DNA from: DATBVX01 sp963705495
GTDB taxonomy: Bacteria; Pseudomonadota; Gammaproteobacteria; Steroidobacterales; Steroidobacteraceae
Length of the DNA: 64,000 nucleotides
Reading direction: 5' to 3'
Assembly: GCA_963705495.1 (NCBI GenBank)
Contig: CAVPJQ010000005.1
Span: forward strand, 248,001-312,000
Shown here: piece after piece, positions 36,333 to 45,390 of the stretch
Layout: every line of letters starts with the position of its first letter
Position numbering within the stretch: position 1 is the first letter of the stretch
Translations under genes and position numbers: made by a program
Notes under the pieces: model-generated
The model's input: the letters and a program-made list of their open reading frames with translations, nothing else
Told to the model about the DNA's origin: nothing
The model's database searches: none

Positions 36333-38046
36333 ATGCGATTGTCCGAGCTGCCGATCAATACTTTGAAGGAGGTACCTGCCGACGCTGAAGTCGTGAGTCA
36401 CCAGCTCATGCTGCGAGCGGGACTCATCCGTCGCCTGACCGCCGGTCTCTACAGTTGGCTCCCCATGGGCCTGCGTGTGCTGCGCAAGGTCGAACGCGTG
36501 ATCCGGGAGGAAATGGACCGCGCCGGCGCGCTCGAAGTGCTGATGCCGACGATCCAGCCCGCGGAGCTGTGGCAGGAATCGGGACGCTGGGAACAATATG
36601 GCCCGGAGCTTTTGCGTCTGCAGGATCGTCACGAGCGCCCCTACTGCTACGGTCCGACACACGAAGAAGTGATCACCGACATCGCGCGTCGCGAACTGCG
36701 TAGCTACCGGCAGCTTCCGGTCAATTTCTACCAGATCCAGACCAAGTTCCGCGACGAGATCCGCCCGCGCTTCGGCGTGATGCGGGCGCGCGAGTTCCTG
36801 ATGAAGGATGCGTATTCGTTCCACAGCGACGAGACCTCCCTCGCCGAGGGTTATCGCGCGATGTATGACGCCTACACGCGCATATTCACGCGCCTGAAAC
36901 TGCGCTTTCGGGCGGTGCAGGCGGACACGGGCAGCATCGGCGGCACGACCTCGCAGGAATTTCACGTGCTCGCGGAGTCGGGCGAGGATGCGATCGTGTT
37001 TTCCGACGCCGATGACTACGCCGCCAACCTCGAAATGGCTGCAGCGTTGCCGCCCGCCGAATCGCGCGCGGCACCGACGCAGAAGCTCACACAAGTGGCG
37101 ACGCCCGGTGTCAAGACCATTGCGGAAGTGAGCGCCTGCCTGAAAGTTACCGCCCGGCAATGCGTGAAGACCTTGTTCGTCGAGGGCACCGACGGTGAGG
37201 TCGTTGCCTGCGTCGTGCGCGGGGATCATGAGCTCAATGCCATCAAGGCACAGAAGCTCCCCGCTATCGCCAGCCCGCTTCGCATGGCGAGCGCCGACCG
37301 GGTATTGGAGGCGGCGGGGGCGGAGCCCGGTTCGGTAGGGCCCGTGGGACTCAAGTGCCAAGGTCTACGCGGATCACAGCGCCGTGCAGTTGAGTGATTT
37401 CGTTTGCGGCGCCAATCGCACCGATGCGCATCTCACCGGCGTGAACTGGGGGCGCGATGTTCCCGAGCCGCAGCCGGTCGATATTCGCAACGTCATCGCG
37501 GGAGATCCCAGCCCGAGTGGTCGCGGGCGCCTCGGCATCGCGCGAGGTATCGAGGTGGGCCACATCTTTCAACTCGGGCGTAAGTACAGCGAGCCCATGA
37601 ACGCGCGGGTTCTCGATGAGCAGGGTCGAGAAGTCACCCTGTTGATGGGCTGCTACGGCATCGGTGTGACGCGCATCGTAGCCGCCGCCATCGAGCAGAA
37701 TCACGATGAGCGCGGCATCATCTGGCCGGAACCCCTCGCGCCCTTCAACGTGGTCGTCGTGCCCATCAATCTGCAGAAGTCCGAACGCGTTCGCGAGACC
37801 AGCGAGCGCCTGTATCGTGAACTCACGGCTGCCGGCATCGAAGTGCTGCTGGATGATCGCGACGCCCGCCCGGGAGTCAAGTTCGCCGATGCGGAGCTGC
37901 TCGGCATCCCGCATCGGGTGGTGGTGTCCGATCGCGGCCTGGAATCAGGGCGGCTCGAGTATCGAGGCCGGCGCGACAGCGCATCGAGCGAGTTTGCGCT
38001 CGACGATGCGGTCGAGTTCCTGCGCAGCCGGATACAAAGTGCCTGA
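36333..38046 (+). CDS. proS: Prolyl-tRNA synthetase, one frame break
   Basis: About 570 aa when joined. Start MRLSELPINTLKEVPADAEV, the usual ProRS beginning. Class II motifs include GPTHEEVITDI; the YbaK-like editing insertion lies in the middle; GCYGIGVTRIVAAAIEQN and the anticodon domain (LLDDRDARPGVKFADAELLGIPH) close the gene. One extra base near 37356 (after GPVGLK, before AKVYADHSA) breaks the frame. The gene is essential, so the break is very probably a sequence error. It is divergent from pssA and overlaps the downstream lytic transglycosylase by eight bases. Confidence 0.95.
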
Positions 38047-38605
38047 GCTGCGTCTCGCGGCGTTACTGTTCGGCCTGGTGCTGATCGCACCCGGCGCACT
38101 CGCCGACCGCCAGCAGGACCCGGAACTCAAGGCGGTACTGCAGAAGGCAATCACGGCGGGACAGTGCTTCACCGAGAGATACGACGCAGAGGTCTGGTAC
38201 AAGCTGATGGAGCCGCGGCTGCGCAAGTACGTGGCGGACCATGGCGAGCGCCTCGAGATTCTCACCAATGTGTATTGCGAAGCCCGCCACTCGCAATTGC
38301 CGGCCGAGCTGGTGCTGGCGGTCATGGATGTGGAGAGCAGCTTCAATCGCTGGGCGGTCTCCTCCGCCGGCGCGCAGGGCCTGATGCAGGTGATGCCGTT
38401 CTGGCCCGAGCAGCTCGGCATGCAGCGTCACCAGCTGGTGCAGGTCCAGCCAAACATCCGCATGGGCTGCGCGATATTGAAGTTCTACTACGATCGCGAG
38501 CGGCGTGACGTACGCAAGGCGCTCGCGCGCTACAACGGCAGCGTCGGCCGGCGAGACTATCCGGACCTCGTGATCACCCGCTGGACGTCGCGATGGAGGG
38601 CCTGA
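38039..38605 (+). CDS. Lytic transglycosylase (SLT domain)
   Basis: 188 aa from GTG 38039. Signal-like start (LRLAALLFGLVLIAPGALA) then a transglycosylase domain with the catalytic Glu in MDVESSFNRWAVSSAGAQGLMQVMPFW and the ending LARYNGSVGRRDYPDLVITRW. It cleaves peptidoglycan between MurNAc and GlcNAc with 1,6-anhydro bond formation. Size and motif order are like those of MltE/Slt-type small transglycosylases. It overlaps the proS stop, so it is probably co-transcribed. Confidence 0.88.
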   Translation: MPELRLAALLFGLVLIAPGALADRQQDPELKAVLQKAITAGQCFTERYDAEVWYKLMEPRLRKYVADHGERLEILTNVYCEARHSQLPAELVLAVMDVESSFNRWAVSSAGAQGLMQVMPFWPEQLGMQRHQLVQVQPNIRMGCAILKFYYDRERRDVRKALARYNGSVGRRDYPDLVITRWTSRWRA

Positions 38606-38611
38606 GGCCGT

Positions 38612-38899
38612 TCATCGCGTCACGAAACGCCCGCTCTGCGGTACCACTTCCTCGGGTGCGACGCTCACAACTTCCACCAGATCGACCCGGGAGGCACTCG
38701 AGCCCACCCAAAGCCAGCGCAGAAACTCCTCAACCGACTGCTCCTCGCCGCAGGCAACCACCTCGACACGTCCATCGGGAAGGTTGCGCGCGTAGCCCTC
38801 CAGTCCCAGCGCGGCTGCTTCTCGTGCTGCGGTGGCGCGATAGAACACGCCTTGCACGCGCCCGCCGACCAGGGCTCGTTTGCAGATCCGCTGGGTCAC
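38612..38899 (-). CDS. acyP: Acylphosphatase
   Basis: 95 aa, the usual length. Contains the signature GGRVQGVFYRATAAREAAAL, with the catalytic Arg, and ARNLPDGRVEV, with the catalytic Asn. It hydrolyses acyl phosphates such as 1,3-bisphosphoglycerate and carbamoyl phosphate. It converges on the transglycosylase gene, with only six bases between the stops. No frame problems. Confidence 0.95.
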   Translation of the reverse strand: MTQRICKRALVGGRVQGVFYRATAAREAAALGLEGYARNLPDGRVEVVACGEEQSVEEFLRWLWVGSSASRVDLVEVVSVAPEEVVPQSGRFVTR

Positions 38900-38907
38900 G
38901 TCGCCTG

Positions 38908-39213
38908 TCAGGACTCGGAAGCCGTCGATGCGAGCTTCTGCGCCTCGATGGCGTGGGTGCGAGCTTCCTCGGCCTGCCGGCGTGCCGCGCCGTAATCGCC
39001 GCGTTGCAGTGCTGCTTCGGCCTTCGACAGCAGGTCGGTCGCCACATCCAGCTCGATCCCGGCGCGCTCGGCCGCACCGGCAGCGCGTGCTGCGGCAATG
39101 GCCTGCCGCGCGTCGCTCATTTCCTGCACTGGGGCGCCCGCGCAGGCTGACAGGGCAATCAGAACCGCTGCCGCGCCTGCAATCCGCCGAGCTGCTCTCG
39201 CGAGGTTACGCAT
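38908..39213 (-). CDS. DUF4398-like lipoprotein
   Basis: 101 aa. A lipoprotein signal ends in LSACAG, and a helical Ala/Glu-rich domain (DARQAIAAARAAGAAERAGIELDVATDLLSKAEAALQ) follows, like the DUF4398 domain of small envelope proteins that often accompany OmpA-like proteins. No OmpA-like partner is next to it here. The start is ATG 39213; an upstream extension to 39261 lacks a signal. Probably attached to the outer membrane, role unknown. Confidence 0.82.
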   Translation of the reverse strand: MRNLARAARRIAGAAAVLIALSACAGAPVQEMSDARQAIAAARAAGAAERAGIELDVATDLLSKAEAALQRGDYGAARRQAEEARTHAIEAQKLASTASES

Positions 39214-39396
39214 TTTCTCGTTATATGAATGCGATAATCGAGGTCGCGCGCACGCTAACAAGCACGTGCAGGGGCGTCAAGGTTACAAAGGCCCGGGTGA
39301 CGGATCCGAACACCGGCGCAGCGCACGCACTCTTGAGCGCAAACGGGCGCGGTAGCCCGACTGTTGCAGATGCGCCCAGGCTTCGGGAGCTTTAAC

Positions 39397-40020
39397 GTGG
39401 TGGAAATTCTGGTCTTGTATTATTCGCGCAAAGGGGCGACCGCGGAGCTGGCGCGGCAGGTGTGTCGCGGCGTTGAAATGGGCGGCGCCCAGGCACGTCT
39501 ACGCACGGTTCCGGCAGTCTCCGCGGCGAGCGAGCAGAGTGTCCCGCAGATTCCTGAACGGGGACCACCGTACGCCGCCCTCGCCGATTTGACGGAATGC
39601 GCGGGCCTGATCGTCGGCAGCCCCACCCGTTTCGGCAATATGGCGGCGCCGTTGAAGTATTTCTTCGACGGGACCAGCTCCCTCTGGTTGAGCGGTGGTC
39701 TCGCCGGCAAGCCCGCCGGTGTGTTCACCTCGACCCAGACAATGCACGGAGGCCAGGAGACGACACTCCTGTCGATGATGCTGCCGCTCCTGCACCACGG
39801 GATGTACCTGGTTGGAATTCCGTACACCGAACCCGCGCTTTCCAGCACGCGCTCTGGCGGGAGCCCCTATGGCGCAAGCCACGTAGCAGGCACATCTGCC
39901 GCAACTCTCTCGGAGGACGAGCAGGACCTGGCACGAGTGCTCGGCCGGCGTGTCGCCGAGCTCGCGGTGCGTCTGTCCCTGAGCGGGACTGGTCTCAGCC
40001 CTCGCGTTCCTGCTCGATGA
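39397..40020 (+). CDS. wrbA: NAD(P)H:quinone oxidoreductase (WrbA type)
   Basis: About 207 aa. Flavodoxin-like pattern: VLYYSRKGATAELARQV (FMN phosphate site), SPTRFGNMAAPLKYFFD, TSTQTMHGGQETTLLSMMLPLLHHGM, and SPYGASHVAG, all standard in WrbA. It reduces quinones by two electrons with FMN. Two GTG codons at 39397 and 39400 follow GGGAG by about seven to ten bases, and either could be used. The frame is open further upstream but without support. It overlaps the convergent hda gene end by 26 bases. Confidence 0.92.
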   Translation: MVEILVLYYSRKGATAELARQVCRGVEMGGAQARLRTVPAVSAASEQSVPQIPERGPPYAALADLTECAGLIVGSPTRFGNMAAPLKYFFDGTSSLWLSGGLAGKPAGVFTSTQTMHGGQETTLLSMMLPLLHHGMYLVGIPYTEPALSSTRSGGSPYGASHVAGTSAATLSEDEQDLARVLGRRVAELAVRLSLSGTGLSPRVPAR

Positions 40021-40702
40021 CCTGCTTGATGAACGGCACGGTAAGTCGCCGCTGCGCAGCCAACGCCGCACTGTCGAGCCTATCGAGCAGCGCACACAGC
40101 GATCCCAGGTCACGCGGGTAGCGACGCAGCAGGAATCCCGCCGTTTCATCGGGTATTTCCAGCCCGCGAATTGCGGCTCGCATCCGCAGGGCAGCAACGT
40201 GCTCGGCCTCGCTCAGCGGTTTCAGATGCAGGATCAGGGCTGCAGATAGCCTCGAGCGCAGATCGGGAAGCTCCCAGCTGAGCGCTGCCGGAGGGCTCGT
40301 CGCAGCGAGCACGAGGTGGCGCTCATGCTCGTTGAGGCCGAGATACAGATTGAAGATCGCCCGTTCCCATCCGGCATGGCCCGCGGCGAGCTGCAGATCG
40401 TCGATGCACACGACGTCCAGGTGTTCGCAGCCCTGAAGTGCCGCGGGAGCGCTGAGTGATTCATCTCCCAACGGAAGGTATGCGGCACGCCCACCCGCGG
40501 CACCCGTCTCGGCGCATACCGCCTGCAAGAGGTGACTCTTACCGCTCGCCTCGGCGCCCCAGATCCACAGCACATTGGGCTGGGCCTTCTTTCGGCCGTA
40601 GAGGCCGCGCAGCGCCTGAACCACGAGCGGGTTCGGCCCAGCGAAGAAACTGTCGAACACCGACTGGTCGCGCCAGCGCACGCCGAGAGGAAGCTGCTCC
40701 AT
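39995..40702 (-). CDS. hda: DnaA inactivator Hda
   Basis: 235 aa, DnaA-like AAA+ module: Walker A (GAEASGKSHL), Walker B-like VVCIDDLQL, Arg-containing RSRLSAALILHLKPL. There is no N-terminal interaction domain or C-terminal DNA-binding domain, which separates Hda from DnaA. The N-terminal MEQLPLGVRW contains the clamp-binding QLPL motif. With the sliding clamp it triggers ATP hydrolysis by DnaA and limits initiation. Followed in the same direction by no close gene; preceded by pgsA. Confidence 0.92.
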   Translation of the reverse strand: MEQLPLGVRWRDQSVFDSFFAGPNPLVVQALRGLYGRKKAQPNVLWIWGAEASGKSHLLQAVCAETGAAGGRAAYLPLGDESLSAPAALQGCEHLDVVCIDDLQLAAGHAGWERAIFNLYLGLNEHERHLVLAATSPPAALSWELPDLRSRLSAALILHLKPLSEAEHVAALRMRAAIRGLEIPDETAGFLLRRYPRDLGSLCALLDRLDSAALAAQRRLTVPFIKQVIEQEREG

Positions 40703-40709
40703 CGGCAGA

Positions 40710-41270
40710 TCAGGCGCTTCGCGCCCGCGACACCGCAGCCGCGCGGCGGCTGTAGGTGATCACGTAGTCAATGCCGCTGATCATGGTGGTCACGAACACG
40801 GCCGCGCCCAGTGTGATCACGATCGACGGTGGCGGCCAGCCGGGACCGAGATGTGCGACCAGGGCGAGGACATATAGAAGCTGTACGCCGGTATTGACTT
40901 TGCTGATTGCCGTCGGTCGCCCGTTGAGCGGGCCGAAAAGCCACTTGAATGTGAATGCACCGGCGCCGATCACCACGTCGCGCGCGACCACCACCACCGA
41001 CAACCAGACGGGCGACTCCCCAATCGCGGCGAGCACGATGAAGACAGTCACCAGCAGGAGCTTGTCTGCCAGCGGATCGAGCATCTTGCCGAGCTCGGTC
41101 GTCCAGCCAAAGCGCTTGGCGAGAAACCCGTCCAGCCCGTCCGAAGCGGCCGCAATTGCGAACAGCCACAGGGTCCGCGTGTATTCCCCTTGTGCCAGAA
41201 GCCAGGCCACCGGAATCACCAGGGCCATGCGCGCGACACAAATCAGGTTGGGCAGCTGGCGCAAGCTCAC
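40710..41270 (-). CDS. pgsA: CDP-diacylglycerol-glycerol-3-phosphate 3-phosphatidyltransferase
   Basis: 186 aa, four to five membrane segments. The CDP-alcohol motif is SDGLDGFLAKRFGWTTELGKMLDPLADK, with Lys where most relatives have Arg (AK rather than AR); the acidic residues are all kept. It makes phosphatidylglycerolphosphate for PG and cardiolipin. Related enzymes share the motif, but the start SLRQLPNLICVARM and size favour PgsA. It overlaps the DUF2066 gene stop by four bases. Confidence 0.88.
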   Translation of the reverse strand: MSLRQLPNLICVARMALVIPVAWLLAQGEYTRTLWLFAIAAASDGLDGFLAKRFGWTTELGKMLDPLADKLLLVTVFIVLAAIGESPVWLSVVVVARDVVIGAGAFTFKWLFGPLNGRPTAISKVNTGVQLLYVLALVAHLGPGWPPPSIVITLGAAVFVTTMISGIDYVITYSRRAAAVSRARSA

Positions 41271-42277
41271 GGCCGATAGCGATAGCTCAATGCGCCGGTC
41301 AGCGAGGGATCGGCGGCGGAGTCCTGGGGTTGCAAGCGATTTCCGAGCTCGATCGCCCGCGCGAGCCGCGGCGCATCCCCCCGCACTCGCGCACGATACA
41401 CGACGGTATCACCTGCGAGCTGCTCCACTGCGAGGCCACTGATCAGCGTCAATGACTCCAGGTAGTCGGTCACGCGCGCATAGGCGGCCAGGTCGGCAAT
41501 GCCGTTGACCGTGATACTGACGTCCGTCGCAACCGCATCGTTGCCGGCCGAGAATACCCGGGCGAACTGGTCCGCCGCGCCATGCACGCCTTCAGCAGCC
41601 GTTCCCAGCCAATCGTTGCTCTGCGCGCCGTACAAGACTGTCCAGTGCACCTGTGCAGTGGCCGCACTGGAACTGCGCGCCCGGCCCACAAGCACCGCAT
41701 CGGCGCCGTATTCGGCGGCTGTCGATCGCAGCGCCTCTGCAGTTCCATTCCAGACATCCTCAAAAGCCACTCGGCCTCCCGATGCTGGCCAGCGCAGCGG
41801 CAGGCCGCGCAGCTGAGCCGTACGCTCGATCGCCTGCTTCAGATCTGAGCTCGACTGTGCATCGATGATGCGGCGCTGCTGTCCGTCATCCACCGCCAGC
41901 CATACGAGCGTCGCGGGGCGCTGATGGCCCCAGAGCGGTTGACCGGCGGCGATGATGGCGCGGTCGATCTTGGCGCCATCGAATCCCGCAAAAAACTGGT
42001 TGGTGCCCACGATGCGAAACTGTTGCACGTAGCGACGTGCATCCTCGACCAGCGGGGCAAGTGCCGCCTGCGTGCCCGCGTCGCGCTGACCCGTGGCGCG
42101 CACCAGCACCTCCCGCATGGCGTCCTGAAAGGCCAGCGCCTGGCCGCGATCCGATCGATCCGCCAGCGGCACCGTCGCCTCGTACATGCCACTTACGGTC
42201 GCAGCGACACAGCATGTCGCGGCGATGTTCGACGCCATGGCGGCACCGATGCGCAACCACAAGTTCGCGAAGTTCAT
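41267..42277 (-). CDS. DUF2066 domain protein
   Basis: 336 aa from ATG 42277. An N-terminal signal or anchor (LWLRIGAAMASNIAATCCVAAT) is followed by the DUF2066 pattern (FQDAMREVLVRATGQRDA, then RRYVQQFRIVG). DUF2066 proteins are found beside purM and hda genes in many gammaproteobacteria and have no known function; an envelope location is likely. It is divergent from purM, with 79 bases between starts. Frame intact. Confidence 0.88.
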   Translation of the reverse strand: MNFANLWLRIGAAMASNIAATCCVAATVSGMYEATVPLADRSDRGQALAFQDAMREVLVRATGQRDAGTQAALAPLVEDARRYVQQFRIVGTNQFFAGFDGAKIDRAIIAAGQPLWGHQRPATLVWLAVDDGQQRRIIDAQSSSDLKQAIERTAQLRGLPLRWPASGGRVAFEDVWNGTAEALRSTAAEYGADAVLVGRARSSSAATAQVHWTVLYGAQSNDWLGTAAEGVHGAADQFARVFSAGNDAVATDVSITVNGIADLAAYARVTDYLESLTLISGLAVEQLAGDTVVYRARVRGDAPRLARAIELGNRLQPQDSAADPSLTGALSYRYRP

Positions 42278-42356
42278 TCGTGTAAAATACCACAGCGTCT
42301 CCACCAGCAGCCCTCGCTCCGATGGCTCTATCCAGGCATCACGCAGACCTTTTTCA

Positions 42357-43391
42357 ATGAGCAACCGCGCCCCGATCACCTACCGCGACTCCGGTGTCGA
42401 TATCGATGCTGGCGATGAGCTCGTAGAGCGGATCAAGCCGCTGATGCGGCGCTCGCTGCGGCCCGAAGTGCTCGGCGGACTCGGTGGGTTCGGCGCACTG
42501 GTCGAGGTTCCGGTGGACCGCTACCGCAAACCAGTGCTGGTTTCCGGCACCGACGGCGTCGGCACGAAGCTGCGCCTCGCGATCGACACCGGACGCCACG
42601 ACACGATCGGCATCGACCTCGTCGCGATGTGCGCCAATGATGTCGTCGTGCAGGGCGCCGAGCCGCTTTACTTCCTGGATTACTACGCCACTGGGCATCT
42701 CGACGTTGCGGTCGCGGAAAGCGTCATCCGCGGCATCGTCGAAGGCTGTGTTCGAGCAGGCGCGGCTCTCGTCGGCGGTGAGACGGCCGAAATGCCCGGA
42801 ATGTACGCGGCAGAGGACTATGACCTGGCGGGATTCTGCGTCGGCATCGTGGAGAAGGACCGCATCATCGATGGAACCGCGACACAGGCGGGCGACGTCG
42901 TGATCGGCCTGCGCTCCTCAGGACCTCATTCCAACGGCTACTCTCTCATTCGCAAGCTGATCCAGGTTGCGAAAGCCGGGCCGGACACGCTGCTCGAAGG
43001 CCAGCGGCTGTACGATTTGCTGCTCGCGCCGACACGCATTTACGTCAAGGCCGTGCTCGCGCTTCTCGCCAAGATCCACGTTCATGGCATTGCGCATATC
43101 ACTGGTGGTGGCCTGCTGGAAAATATTCCTCGCGTGATTCCCGATGGCCTCGAGGTCGTACTCAACCGCAGCAGCTGGCCGACCGATCCGGTGTTCTCCT
43201 GGCTCCAACGCACCGGCAATGTGCCCGACACGGAGCTGTATCGAACCTTCAATTGCGGCATCGGTATGACATTGAGCGTTGCGTCCGGTGATGTGGCTGC
43301 AGCACTCGCATCGTTACAGCGCTCCGGCGAGGATGCCAGCGTGATCGGCAGCATCGAGCGCGGGTCGCGCGGCGTGGTCATCGAGGCATGA
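42357..43391 (+). CDS. purM: Phosphoribosylformylglycinamidine cyclo-ligase
   Basis: 344 aa and intact. Family patterns: TYRDSGVDIDAGDELVERIKPLMR, GGFGALVEVP, SGTDGVGTKLRLA, IDLVAMCANDVVVQGAEPLYFLDYYATG, and GGETAEMPGMY. It performs the fifth step of purine synthesis, closing the imidazole ring to AIR. ATG 42357. The stop overlaps the purN start. Confidence 0.97.
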   Translation: MSNRAPITYRDSGVDIDAGDELVERIKPLMRRSLRPEVLGGLGGFGALVEVPVDRYRKPVLVSGTDGVGTKLRLAIDTGRHDTIGIDLVAMCANDVVVQGAEPLYFLDYYATGHLDVAVAESVIRGIVEGCVRAGAALVGGETAEMPGMYAAEDYDLAGFCVGIVEKDRIIDGTATQAGDVVIGLRSSGPHSNGYSLIRKLIQVAKAGPDTLLEGQRLYDLLLAPTRIYVKAVLALLAKIHVHGIAHITGGGLLENIPRVIPDGLEVVLNRSSWPTDPVFSWLQRTGNVPDTELYRTFNCGIGMTLSVASGDVAAALASLQRSGEDASVIGSIERGSRGVVIEA

Positions 43392-44065
43392 GCCCTGGAT
43401 CGGGCGCGCTCTTTCCGATTGCAATCCTGATCTCCGGACGTGGCTCGAACATGGTCGCCATCGCGCGCGAGGCGCTGGCTGGTCGCCTGCCGGTCACAGT
43501 CGCAGCGGTGCTGAGCGATCAACCGGACGCCGTCGGACTGCAGCGCGCGCAGGAACTCGGGCTCACCTATGAAGTAGTGGCATCGACACCTGGCCAGCCG
43601 CGTGCGGAGTACGACCGGCAGCTGGCTCGGGTCCTGGCGCGATACCAGCCCAGGCTTGTCGTGCTGGCGGGATTCATGCGCATCCTGGGCCCGGCATTGG
43701 TGCGCGAATTCGCTGGCCGACTGCTCAATATTCATCCGTCACTGCTGCCCGGGTATCGTGGCCTGCATACGCATCGACGCGTGCTCGCCCACGGGCAGCG
43801 CGAGCATGGTTGCAGCGTGCATTTCGTCACCGAGGAGCTCGACGGGGGACCGGTTATCCTGCAGGCAAAGGTCCCCGTGTTGCCGGGAGACTCCGAGCAA
43901 ACCCTGTCAGCTCGCGTTCAGGCACAGGAACACAGGATCTATCCGATGGTCATTGATTGGTATGCCTCCGGACGTTTGCAGTGGCGCGACAATCAGGCAT
44001 GGTTAGACGCGAAGCCTCTGCTTGCTCCGATGTTGCTCGACGAGCTCGAGCGGCCCGCAAAGTGA
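43388..44065 (+). CDS. purN: Phosphoribosylglycinamide formyltransferase
   Basis: 225 aa. Substrate-binding start LISGRGSNM; catalytic Asn and His in NIHPSLLPGYRGLHTHRRVL; Asp in FVTEELDGGPVI. It transfers formyl from 10-formyl-tetrahydrofolate to GAR in the third step of purine synthesis. ATGA overlap with purM and an overlap of its stop with the DUF3108 start (GTGA) show one operon. Confidence 0.96.
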   Translation: MSPGSGALFPIAILISGRGSNMVAIAREALAGRLPVTVAAVLSDQPDAVGLQRAQELGLTYEVVASTPGQPRAEYDRQLARVLARYQPRLVVLAGFMRILGPALVREFAGRLLNIHPSLLPGYRGLHTHRRVLAHGQREHGCSVHFVTEELDGGPVILQAKVPVLPGDSEQTLSARVQAQEHRIYPMVIDWYASGRLQWRDNQAWLDAKPLLAPMLLDELERPAK

Positions 44066-44778
44066 AGCGGCTGCTCTGGCTCATCGGTCTCGCGGCGCTG
44101 CCTGCAAGCGCCGCAGATACACCAGCCGCGCGGCAGCTGCAGCCATTCCGCGCGACGTATTCGATCGTGTGGCGCAGCTTCGATGCCGGCACGACCGAGC
44201 TCAAGTTGCAGCACGATTCAGACCAACAATACATATACAGCTCGCGCTCCAATGCTTCGGGGCTGTTCCATGCCTTCTTCAGTAACGAGATCAGCCAGAC
44301 CTCCTGGTTCACCTTGACCAAGGACGGTGTCAGGCCGGACCGGTATCGGGGCGATGACGGCTCGAGCAAGACGGCGCGCGATATCTCGCTCGATTTCAAC
44401 TGGGAGAGCGGTCGGGCGACCGGAGTAGCGGAAGACAAGGCGGTCGACGTCGCTCTCGAGCCGCACACTCAGGATGACATGTCGATTCAGGTTGCGCTCA
44501 TGTACGCGCTGCTCAAGGATGAACCGCCGTCGAGCCTGCGCTTGATCGACAAGGACCGTATCAAGGAATACCTCTACACCTCTGAGGGCACGGAGCACCT
44601 CAAGACCGCGCTCGGTGACCTCGACACAGTCGTCTATCGCAGCCAGCGAACCGGATCGAAGCGGGTGACACGCACCTGGTATGCGCCATCACTCGGCTAC
44701 GTGCCGGTGCGCGGCGAGCAGCTGCGCGAGGGCAAGCGCGAGTGGCAGATGCAGATCCGCTCCCTCGACCGCGATTAG
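44062..44778 (+). CDS. DUF3108 domain protein
   Basis: 238 aa with a signal peptide (LLWLIGLAALPASAADTPAARQ) and a beta-rich domain: FRATYSIVWRSFDAGTTELKL, IYSSRSNASGLFHAFFSNEI, and LGYVPVRGEQLREGKREW, matching DUF3108. Probably periplasmic and of unknown role. It follows purN in many gammaproteobacteria. GTG start 44062 overlaps the purN stop. Confidence 0.88.
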   Translation: MKRLLWLIGLAALPASAADTPAARQLQPFRATYSIVWRSFDAGTTELKLQHDSDQQYIYSSRSNASGLFHAFFSNEISQTSWFTLTKDGVRPDRYRGDDGSSKTARDISLDFNWESGRATGVAEDKAVDVALEPHTQDDMSIQVALMYALLKDEPPSSLRLIDKDRIKEYLYTSEGTEHLKTALGDLDTVVYRSQRTGSKRVTRTWYAPSLGYVPVRGEQLREGKREWQMQIRSLDRD

Positions 44779-44822
44779 GGACTCAGACGACACGGACATC
44801 GCGGTCGGGGAGATTGTGACGG

Positions 44823-45389
44823 CTACGCCTTCGGGAGCGTGACGCCTTTTTGTCCCTGGTACTTGCCACCGCGATCGCGGTACGAGGTCTCGCACACCTC
44901 ATCCGATTCCAGGAACAACACCTGCGCTACCCCCTCGTTGGCGTAGATCTTCGCGGGCAGTGGCGTGGTATTGGAGAATTCCAGCGTCACGTGCCCTTCC
45001 CACTCCGGCTCGAGTGGCGTCACGTTCACGATGATCCCGCAGCGCGCATAGGTCGACTTGCCAAGGCAGATCGTGAGCACCTTGCGTGGAATGCGAAAGT
45101 ACTCGACCGTCCTTGCCAGGGCGAACGAGTTGGGCGGGATGATGCAGACATCGGCACGCAGGTCCACGAAGCTGTTGGCGTCGAAGTGCTTGGGGTCGAC
45201 GACCGCGGAGTTGATGTTCGTAAATATCTTGAACTCGTTCGCGCAACGCACGTCGTAGCCGTAGCTCGAGGTGCCATACGAAATAATCTTGCCGCCATCG
45301 TGCTCACGCACCTGGCCCGGTTCGAATGGATCGATCATGCGATGTTCGCGCGCCATGTGGCGGATCCACTTATCGGCCTTGATGCTCAT
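44823..45389 (-). CDS. dcd: dCTP deaminase
   Basis: 188 aa, intact. Patterns SSYGYDVRCANEFKIFTN, CLGKSTYARCGIIVNVTPLEPEWEGHVTLEFSNTTPLPAKIYANEG, with the conserved Glu, match Dcd. It converts dCTP to dUTP, which dUTPase then uses for thymidylate. It starts one base before the apbC stop, giving an apbC-dcd unit on the minus strand. Confidence 0.95.
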   Translation of the reverse strand: MSIKADKWIRHMAREHRMIDPFEPGQVREHDGGKIISYGTSSYGYDVRCANEFKIFTNINSAVVDPKHFDANSFVDLRADVCIIPPNSFALARTVEYFRIPRKVLTICLGKSTYARCGIIVNVTPLEPEWEGHVTLEFSNTTPLPAKIYANEGVAQVLFLESDEVCETSYRDRGGKYQGQKGVTLPKA

Positions 45390-45390
45390 C

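Noticed and set aside
4766..38046. Programmed frameshifting as the cause of the many frame breaks
   Set aside because: Breaks occur in many unrelated genes, at varied sequences and in both directions, without slippery heptamers or consistent hairpins.
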